Shown here in pieces: positions 1 to 4,052 of a stretch of DNA of 7,421 bases. Position numbers and translations under genes: made by a program. The stretch is taken from assembly GCA_025454445.1 (NCBI GenBank), contig JALOOK010000230.1:1-7421 (forward strand), written 5' to 3'. Under the pieces are notes generated by a model. That model made no database searches. It was not told where the DNA came from and saw nothing but the letters and a program-made list of their open reading frames with translations. Each line of letters begins with the position of its first letter. Position 1 is the first letter of the stretch. The stretch is from Oscillatoria sp. Prado101 (lineage in GTDB: Bacteria > Cyanobacteriota > Cyanobacteriia > Cyanobacteriales > Oscillatoriaceae).

Positions 1-126
1 GCTCTGAACTCCATCGTTCGAGCTCTGAACTCCATCGTTCGAGCTCTGAACTCCATCGTTCGAGCTCTGAACTCCATCGTTCGAGCTCTGAACTCCATCA
101 TCCGAGCTCTGAACTCCATCGTTCCA
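1..126. repeat. Tandem array of six 21-bp repeats (left end cut by window)
   Basis: The unit GCTCTGAACTCCATCGTTCGA occurs six times head to tail with no spacers. Copies 1-4 are identical, copy 5 (85-105) differs at two bases, and copy 6 (106-126) degenerates at its last bases, where the next repeat begins. Across each junction GTTCGAGCTCTGAAC is an imperfect palindrome around GAGCTC. The array starts at base 1, so its full length is unknown. Five of six reading frames are open because the period is a multiple of three. The plus frame from base 1 (ALNSIVR repeated) has no start codon here and stops at 208-210. I read it as an intergenic minisatellite, but the C-terminal end of a repetitive protein from outside the window cannot be excluded. 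Confidence 0.9.
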
Positions 127-275
127 ACCCACCGGCACCTATGCCGGTCAAAACAGATGCCGGTGCGACGCAAAAGAAACCCGGTTTCTTTAAGAAACCG
201 GGTTTCTTAACCACAGTGCCGGTGGGTTCCGCCCTAGCGCTACAGTCTGCGCGCAAATGCCAAGTCTGGGGCGGA
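126..275. repeat. Dispersed palindromic repeat, copy 1 (about 147 bp, MITE-like)
   Basis: Outer inverted arms AACCCACCGGCAC (126-138) and its complement (216-228) enclose a core of two palindromes, AGAAACCCGGTTTCT (175-189) and AGAAACCGGGTTTCT (193-207), separated by TTA. The two can pair as one 15-bp stem. The sequence from 129 to 275, including a tail beyond the right arm, recurs at 760-908 with about ten differences. The last 23 bp of the tail are duplicated once more at 298-320 with one change. No transposase is present, so any movement would have to be in trans. Confidence 0.85.
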
Positions 276-297
276 ACCCACCCTACAAGCTATGGCC

Positions 298-320
298 AAA
301 TGCCAACTCTGGGGCGGAAC
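298..320. repeat. Extra copy of the repeat-copy-1 tail
   Basis: These 23 bases match 255-277 with one difference (AAATGCCAASTCTGGGGCGG then AAC, S being G or C), offset by 43 bp. The duplication sits between repeat copy 1 and the toxin-antitoxin promoter. Confidence 0.8.
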
Positions 321-339
321 GCACCCCACACCGGCTCTC

Positions 340-372
340 TTGCAACCGCCCCCTCCCAGATAGTGCTATAAT
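340..372 (+). promoter_or_regulatory. Putative extended -10 promoter of the toxin-antitoxin remnant
   Basis: A perfect TATAAT (367-372) is preceded by TGC, giving the extended -10 motif TGCTATAAT. TTGCAA at 340-345 resembles a -35 box but lies 21 bp away, too far for a normal sigma-70 spacer, so the extended -10 is the main evidence. The antitoxin ATG is at 396. No Shine-Dalgarno sequence is visible in the A-rich stretch before it. Confidence 0.5.
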
Positions 373-395
373 TCACAAAAAAGTTCTAAAAAAAT

Positions 396-641
396 ATGAG
401 CGCAGTCATTTCCGATGACATCCTCCAGGCAGCAGAGATGTCAGAAAGCGAATTCATGCTATAAATTGCCATCCTGCTATTTCAAAAAGATAAAATCAGC
501 ATCGGCAAAGCTTCTCACCTAGCAGGAATGAACTTAATTGAGTTTCAGCGCGAAATTGCTAGTCGCGGAATTTGCATTCACTACGATGTTGAAGAGTTTC
601 AAGAAGACCTCCAAACCCTGCGCAAACTGGGAAGACTGTGA
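396..641 (+). pseudogene. UPF0175 family antitoxin, interrupted by an in-frame stop
   Basis: From ATG 396 the frame reads MSAVISDDILQAAEMSESEF, then ML, a TAA stop at 462-464, and resumes as IAILLFQKDKISIGKASHLA and onward, ending ...LRKLGRL at TGA 639-641. The product would have 81 codons plus stop, normal for UPF0175 proteins, which act as antitoxins of PIN-domain toxins. The N-terminal VISDDIL, the helix-turn-helix-like KISIGKASHLAGMNLIEFQ and the C-terminal IHYDVEEFQEDL are recognisable. In family members I recall, the residue at the stop is usually Glu, so one GAA-to-TAA change would explain it. The rest of the frame is intact, suggesting recent inactivation. It overlaps the toxin start by GTGA (638-641), a typical coupled arrangement. 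A sequencing error is the main alternative. Confidence 0.75.
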
Positions 642-823
642 TTATAGTAAGTAACACCTCTCCCATCACTAACCTGGCAGCGGTAGGACAGCTGAGTCTG
701 TTGCAACAACTTTACGAAAACATCGTTATTCCCCAAGCATGGCTAATCTTCGGCAAATTCCACCGGCACCTATGCTCGTTAAAACAGATGCCGGTGCGAC
801 GCTACAGAAACCCGGTTTCTTAA
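638..823 (+). pseudogene. DUF3368 PIN-like toxin, truncated by a repeat element
   Basis: GTG 638 overlaps the antitoxin stop. The frame begins MIIVSNTSPITNLAAVGQLS and continues to about residue 35 (...YENIVIPQAW), matching the N-terminus of DUF3368 (VapC-like PIN ribonuclease) proteins as I know them. The first conserved PIN acidic position appears as Asn in VSNTSP, a variant I recall within this family. After about residue 41 the frame enters the dispersed repeat (from 760), and the remaining codons to TAA 821-823 are repeat-derived (FHRHLCSLKQMPVRRYRNPV). Intact members are roughly 150-165 residues, so about three quarters, including the later PIN acidic residues, is missing. None of it reappears after the repeat, so sequence was deleted as well as interrupted. 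Almost certainly inactive. Confidence 0.75.
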
Positions 824-908
824 AGAAACCGGGTTTCTTAACCACAGTGCCGGTGGGTTCCGCGGTTGAGCGCTACAGTCTGCTCGCAAATGCCAAGTCT
901 GGGGCGGA
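760..908. repeat. Dispersed palindromic repeat, copy 2 (inside the toxin gene)
   Basis: Collinear with 129-275: arms CCACCGGCAC (760-769) and GTGCCGGTGG (847-856), core palindromes 806-820 and 824-838 separated by TAA, then the same tail ending GGGGCGGA at 908. Differences from copy 1 are a few substitutions plus a 2-bp insertion near 864. The left edge marks where homology of the toxin frame to its family ends. Confidence 0.85.
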
Positions 909-914
909 GGGATA

Positions 915-979
915 AGAAACCGGGTTTCTTTTGCTCAATTGATATGTAATAGCACACGGCTACAAGAAACCCGGTTTCT
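915..979. repeat. Inverted pair of AGAAACCNGGTTTCT palindromes
   Basis: AGAAACCGGGTTTCT (915-929) and AGAAACCCGGTTTCT (965-979) are exact reverse complements, 35 bp apart. They lie directly downstream of the chrA stop codon (988-986, minus strand), so the transcript could fold here. No T-run follows, so a classical terminator is not supported. Confidence 0.8.
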
Positions 980-985
980 AAACAG

Positions 986-2155
986 TTAAAATAACCCAAA
1001 AATACCACCTGCAATTGCCCCGCCCAAAACCAGCCACGCGGCATTAACGCGGAAGCGAATCGCCACAAAACCAGCAACCGCAGCAATCAAAACCGCCCGC
1101 CAATCTGTCAGCGTCGCCCCAGCTAATTTCACAGTGACCGCCGCCATCAGCGCCACAGAACTGACATTAACCGCATCCAAAAAAGCCGACGCCCACCGGC
1201 TCGCCCGCAAGCGCGGGATCAAAGGATTCAGCGCCGCAACAAACAAAAACGAAGGCAGGAAAATCCCCACCGTCGCCACAATTGCCCCCGCCCAACCGGC
1301 AATCACATACCCGATAAACGTCGCCGCCGACAGCACCGGCCCAGGAGTGAACTGTCCGATCGCAATTGCATCCAGCAATTGCTGCTGGCTGAGCCAGTGA
1401 TAGCGGTTAACCAGCTCTCCCTGCAAAAACGCCACCAGCACATAACCGCTGCCAAACAGCACGCTACCCACCTTCAGGAAAACAAGCCCCAACTGCCACA
1501 AAGGCGGAGTAACCGCAAGACTTGCCCCCAGAGGAGTGCCGGTTGCCGCCCCGCCGGAAAAAACTCCTGCTATAATTATAGCAGCATTTTGAGCCGGCGG
1601 CAAATTATTTTTATCACCGGCACGCAGCCAAAGCATTCCCAGCAAACCCCCCAGCAAAAGCGCCGCAATTTCATTGATACCCACCAGCACAGCCGCCGCC
1701 ACTCCCACCGCCACCGCCAGGAGTTTGCGGTTTTTGACAGCCGTTTTTCCCAGCCGCCAGACAGCGCCGAAAATAACTGCCAGAACAGCCGGTTTAATGC
1801 CATATAATAGAGGGGAAACTTGGGGGAGAGAGCCGGCGGCGACATAAACCCAGGCAAAAGCAGCCGTAATCAAAACAGCCGGCAGGATAAAACAAACCCC
1901 CGCAGCGATTAGCCCCAGCCAGCCGGCGTGCATGTACCCGACATGGATAGCCATTTCTGTTGAATTTGGCCCTGGAATCAGGTTCGTTGCGCCCACCAAA
2001 TCCAGGAATTGCTCTCGTGTCAGCCACCCGCGCCGGCGGACAACTTCATCCTCCATCATAGCAATGTGCGCCGCCGGCCCGCCAAAGCCAATCGCGCCCA
2101 GTTTGAGAAAGAGTTTCGCCAGTTCGCCCAGCCGATTTGGTGCCAAGGAATTCAT
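986..2155 (-). CDS. chrA: Chromate transporter, CHR family (two-domain)
   Basis: A 389-residue inner-membrane protein of the chromate ion transporter family, which exports chromate in exchange for another solute in characterised members. Both homologous halves are present. Half 1 has GFGGPAAHIAMMEDE (residues about 23-37) and the IPGPN motif (60-64). Half 2 has FLKVGSVLFGSGY (226-238) and TPGP (270-273). Long hydrophobic segments alternate through both halves, and the length is normal. I prefer ATG 2155 (MNSLAPNRLGEL) because family similarity starts there. An in-frame GTG at 2209 would add 18 residues that look non-family and begin one base from a MITE end. Neither start has a clear Shine-Dalgarno site. 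The gene stands alone; its upstream region includes the MITE at 2210-2299. Chromate specificity in cyanobacteria is inferred from family only. Confidence 0.93.
   Translation of the reverse strand: MNSLAPNRLGELAKLFLKLGAIGFGGPAAHIAMMEDEVVRRRGWLTREQFLDLVGATNLIPGPNSTEMAIHVGYMHAGWLGLIAAGVCFILPAVLITAAFAWVYVAAGSLPQVSPLLYGIKPAVLAVIFGAVWRLGKTAVKNRKLLAVAVGVAAAVLVGINEIAALLLGGLLGMLWLRAGDKNNLPPAQNAAIIIAGVFSGGAATGTPLGASLAVTPPLWQLGLVFLKVGSVLFGSGYVLVAFLQGELVNRYHWLSQQQLLDAIAIGQFTPGPVLSAATFIGYVIAGWAGAIVATVGIFLPSFLFVAALNPLIPRLRASRWASAFLDAVNVSSVALMAAVTVKLAGATLTDWRAVLIAAVAGFVAIRFRVNAAWLVLGGAIAGGIFGLF
1567..1584. repeat. Perfect 18-bp palindrome within chrA
   Basis: CTGCTATAATTATAGCAG is its own reverse complement and carries TGCTATAAT on both strands. 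It encodes part of an Ala-Ala-Ile-Ile-Ile-Ala stretch, so amino-acid composition may explain it. No transcript from it is implied. Confidence 0.6.
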
Positions 2156-2209
2156 CTGGTTTGCTGCCGGTTGCCTCACAAAAGGATGATTGTACCGCCA
2201 TTTTACCAC

Positions 2210-2299
2210 TTATATAGCGGTTCTCAGTTTGATGTACGTATTTGCCCAGAAACCCGGTTTCTTTAAGAAACCGGGTTTCTCAGTAGAACCGCTATATAA
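2210..2299. mobile_element. MITE-like element with 15-bp terminal inverted repeats
   Basis: TTATATAGCGGTTCT (2210-2224) and its exact reverse complement (2285-2299) bound a 90-bp element with no coding capacity. Inside are AGAAACCCGGTTTCT (2248-2262) and AGAAACCGGGTTTCT (2266-2280), forming a hairpin with a TTA loop. Ends of TA plus AGCGGTTCT resemble cyanobacterial MITEs mobilised by IS630/Tc1-mariner transposases, which duplicate TA; that assignment is inference. It lies 54 bp upstream of the chrA ATG, and its AT-rich ends could supply -10-like sequence in either direction. Confidence 0.75.
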
Positions 2300-2311
2300 C
2301 TCAAATTCTCC

Positions 2312-2340
2312 CTAGTTCCCAGGTTCTGCCTGGGAACTAG
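2312..2340. repeat. Perfect 12-bp hairpin repeat downstream of the DUF2993 gene
   Basis: CTAGTTCCCAGG (2312-2323) and CCTGGGAACTAG (2329-2340) pair perfectly around TTCTG. A related hairpin sits at 3756-3780, so this is a dispersed family. It lies 27 nt after the DUF2993 stop on the minus strand and could stall transcription, but it lacks a U-tract. Confidence 0.75.
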
Positions 2341-2367
2341 ACTGTGGGGGCTCCGCCTCCATACCTG

Positions 2368-3162
2368 TTAGGGATTGCGCGGGAAGTGATCGATTTGAGC
2401 GTAGCCGCTGAAAATCAGTTTTTTCCCTTGGGTTTCCAAGCGATTCAACCGCATCATCACGCCATCGAGATCGAAACGGTCTAGATCCACCATATTATCT
2501 AAAATCTGCGCCAGTGCGGCGGCTAGGGTTCTTGAGGTTTCCCGCAGGGATTCCGGTACGGCATCGGCTTCAAATTGCGGATCTTTAAACAAAATCCTGC
2601 GCCGGCGCTCAATAGCGAGCGTAACTGTCAGACATATTGGCACTATACTATTATTGGGCAATTCCGCTTTCGCTGAGATGCGCAGGCGGTTTTGCGGGAG
2701 CAGCTGCACTTGTACCTCCGGAAAGGAAACCGGTGCGCCGCCGGTGAGTTCCGTCAGTGCCGGCATGTCAAGATTGCGCAGGCGCTTAGTAACGAGTTCC
2801 GCTTTGAAAGACTGGTTGATGCCATCTTCACAGAGGATGACTTCAGCAACAGCTTGAGTGGGTTGCTTGAGACGAATTTTGCCGCTGAGAATTGAACTAA
2901 AGTCAAGAGCGACGGCATCGGTTTCAAACGACATCTTTTCTACCGGAAAATCCCGGCGAATGACGAGTCCCCGACCGTTCATTTTGAAGCTGTCGATGCT
3001 GCCTTGCAAGAGTTTGCTGCTCGGATTGCAGCGGATAACCACCTCCACGTCGTCACACTGCGAAAACAGGTGGCGGATGGATTGGCTGGCGACAGTGTTG
3101 AGCATGCGCTCACCCCAATCTGAGCCAGAGGGGGCTGTTGAGCCGGTGAGATTCCCAAACAT
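2368..3162 (-). CDS. DUF2993 / LmeA-like domain protein
   Basis: A 264-residue protein I assign to the DUF2993 (PF11209, LmeA-type) family, common in cyanobacteria in several paralogs. The actinobacterial LmeA member is a phospholipid-binding envelope protein; the role of cyanobacterial members is unknown to me. Family-like features are the N-terminal amphipathic stretch with VASQSIRHLFSQCDDVEVVI (24-43), NPSSKLLQGSIDSFKMNGRGL (46-66), a beta-rich middle, and a C-terminal ...LDLDGVMMRLN...KLIFSGYAQI (about 231-257). No signal peptide or membrane segment is evident. ATG 3162 is chosen because GAGAAACCGC precedes it as a weak ribosome site and the family-like sequence fits. A GTG at 3249 would add 29 residues of atypical sequence. 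The gene is monocistronic, facing away from the WD40 gene. Confidence 0.75.
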   Translation of the reverse strand: MFGNLTGSTAPSGSDWGERMLNTVASQSIRHLFSQCDDVEVVIRCNPSSKLLQGSIDSFKMNGRGLVIRRDFPVEKMSFETDAVALDFSSILSGKIRLKQPTQAVAEVILCEDGINQSFKAELVTKRLRNLDMPALTELTGGAPVSFPEVQVQLLPQNRLRISAKAELPNNSIVPICLTVTLAIERRRRILFKDPQFEADAVPESLRETSRTLAAALAQILDNMVDLDRFDLDGVMMRLNRLETQGKKLIFSGYAQIDHFPRNP

Positions 3163-3192
3163 GCGGTTTCTCGTTCCCAGAAGTTCTTGTTC

Positions 3193-3205
3193 TTTTGTAA
3201 CAAAA
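3193..3205. repeat. TTTTGTAACAAAA palindrome upstream of the DUF2993 gene
   Basis: TTTTGT (3193-3198) and ACAAAA (3200-3205) are perfect inverted arms around one A, ending 31 bp before the preferred DUF2993 start. The position would suit an operator, but no regulator is identified. Confidence 0.4.
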
Positions 3206-3659
3206 TATGAAGATATCAGCAAATCCCCCTCCGGGCAGAATTGGCACACTACTCTGGCACAGCTAGGGCCAGTTTGAGGTTGATAGCGGCTGAAACACTT
3301 GCGGAGTAAGCCTTTCAGCAGCCGGCGGCGCGAGAGAAGCCCGCTCGCCAGCCCCTGTCAAGTTTCAGCACTTGTTGACAATCCCCTCAAATAATCAGCG
3401 TTATTGATTGCGCCCCCGCAATGCCCCCACTCGTTAAGTTTGAACTAAAAGGTTCGCTGTGTCTAGTTTTCAGGCGTTAATTCCGTTCAGAATATCTAAT
3501 GTCACAGTTTAGGAATCGGAATGTGCGGCAATCCGTACCACCGGCTTTCCCCCTAAAGGCGTGGCACAGGTGTTCCCTCCGACCTGTTGCCGGTGCAAAC
3601 CACTGGGAGTGGGACCGGAGCGCCTGTCCTCTCCCCTCTCCAAACCACCTCAAGACGTA

Positions 3660-3692
3660 GGACAGGCGTCTCGCCTGTCCAGGGGGGACAGG
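3660..3692. repeat. Overlapping GGACAGGCG / CCTGTCC hairpins
   Basis: GGACAGGCG (3660-3668) pairs with CGCCTGTCC (3672-3680) around TCT. The right arm can instead pair onward, CCTGTCC (3674-3680) with GGACAGG (3686-3692). The two folds exclude each other. This looks like a dispersed intergenic repeat, not a terminator, as no T-run follows. Confidence 0.65.
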
Positions 3693-3826
3693 TTTACTAA
3701 GCTGTGAGGCGTTGAATCTGCATGTGGTCGAAAGCAGGCAGAACCTCCAAAGGGGCGTTCCCAGGCGGAGCCTGAGAACGCGGAAAGGCGTAGGGCTGCG
3801 TTCGGTGTCCAGGGGGGACAGGTTTA
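3676..3826. repeat. 21-bp direct repeat, two copies 130 bp apart
   Basis: TGTCCAGGGGGGACAGGTTT followed by A occurs exactly at 3676-3696 and 3806-3826. Each copy contains TGTCC/GGACA inverted arms. The DNA between them contains the unrelated hairpin at 3756-3780. Confidence 0.8.
3756..3780. repeat. Dispersed hairpin related to 2312-2340
   Basis: CGTTCCCAGG (3756-3765) and CCTGAGAACG (3771-3780) pair with one mismatch around CGGAG. The shared GTTCCCAGG...CCTGnGAAC pattern marks a second copy of the hairpin family at 2312-2340. Confidence 0.65.
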
Positions 3827-3910
3827 TTGCCGCTCCCCACACCCCGCCCCACAAAACAGAATATCGCTCAGCTTGACTGACCTATCAGCAGAACTAAATA
3901 TTAAGAAACC

Positions 3911-3942
3911 TTGCAAAATTCTCCCAAATTAAATGCTATAAT
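3911..3942 (+). promoter_or_regulatory. Putative extended -10 promoter of the WD40 gene
   Basis: TATAAT (3937-3942) preceded by TGC gives TGCTATAAT in an AT-rich region. TTGCAA (3911-3916) is -35-like but 20 bp upstream, so the extended -10 probably carries the activity. Transcription would start near 3949, giving a leader of roughly 100 nt. Confidence 0.5.
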
Positions 3943-3954
3943 TTAAAATAAATA

Positions 3955-4022
3955 TATCGGGAAGATTGCCCAAAAGGGCAATCTTCCCCCGATACAGCGG
4001 GGAGGCGTTTCCCTCGCTCCCC
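3955..4022 (+). promoter_or_regulatory. Two strong hairpins in the WD40 gene leader
   Basis: Hairpin 1 pairs GAAGATTGCCC (3961-3971) with GGGCAATCTTC (3976-3986) around AAAA and extends by TATCGG/CCGATA (3955-3960, 3989-3994) past two bulged C: 17 base pairs. Hairpin 2 pairs GGGGAG (3999-4004) with CTCCCC (4017-4022), plus CG/CG inside a one-base bulge. Both lie between the putative start site and the ribosome site. Neither is followed by a U-run, so termination is not supported. They may protect the mRNA, bind a factor, or be another dispersed palindrome. Confidence 0.6.
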
Positions 4023-4038
4023 ATAAACTAAACATAGT

Positions 4039-4045
4039 GGGAGGT
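4039..4045 (+). promoter_or_regulatory. Strong ribosome binding site of the WD40 gene
   Basis: GGGAGGT lies 7 nt before ATG 4053, the best Shine-Dalgarno match in the window. An in-frame TAG at 4035-4037 rules out a longer N-terminus. Together they fix the start. Confidence 0.85.
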
Positions 4046-4052
4046 TCAGGCA

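Larger units (their letters stand above)
3163..4052. other. Gene-poor intergenic region between two divergent genes
   Basis: About 890 bp between the divergent DUF2993 and WD40 genes, without a frame I believe. It holds the DUF2993 leader; an imperfect hairpin GCTGAAA...TTTCAGC (3289-3319); an inverted pair TGTCAA/TTGACA (3356-3361, 3375-3380); a GC-rich mosaic of dispersed hairpins and a 21-bp direct repeat (about 3540-3850); then an AT-rich stretch with the WD40 promoter and leader hairpins. I see no tRNA, rRNA or recognised small RNA in it. Confidence 0.7.

Noticed and set aside
1..126. CRISPR array
   Set aside because: Units are directly abutting 21-mers with no unique spacers, and no cas genes are visible.
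141..371. Plus-strand frame of 76 residues
   Set aside because: It lies almost wholly in repeat copy 1 and its duplicated tail and ends at the promoter of the next gene. The repeated KKPGF pattern is translated palindrome.
838..1086. Minus-strand frame of 82 residues at the chrA 3' end
   Set aside because: It overlaps the chrA coding end in another frame and then translates the palindromes, with no family resemblance.
1134..1807. Plus-strand frames opposite chrA
   Set aside because: They lie antisense to a well-supported membrane protein and have low-complexity Gln/His/Arg-rich composition.
2156..2209. N-terminal extension of chrA from GTG 2209
   Set aside because: The 18 extra residues do not look like CHR family sequence, have no ribosome site and begin one base from the MITE end. 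ATG 2155 fits better, though the extension cannot be excluded.
3163..3249. N-terminal extension of the DUF2993 protein from GTG 3249
   Set aside because: It adds 29 residues unlike the family and crosses the TTTTGTAACAAAA palindrome. ATG 3162 has a weak but better ribosome site.
3375..3403. Plus-strand promoter starting with TTGACA at 3375
   Set aside because: The -35 match is perfect, but no acceptable -10 box is found 16-18 bp downstream and no gene follows nearby.
3477..3854. Minus-strand frame of 125 residues
   Set aside because: It runs through the dispersed hairpins and direct repeats of the 3540-3850 mosaic. Its composition (Arg/Cys/Pro/Trp-rich, no domain pattern) looks like translated repeat DNA.
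3955..3994. Rho-independent terminator before the WD40 gene
   Set aside because: The stem is strong but is followed by CAGCGGGG rather than a T-run, and it lies between a good promoter and a good ribosome site.
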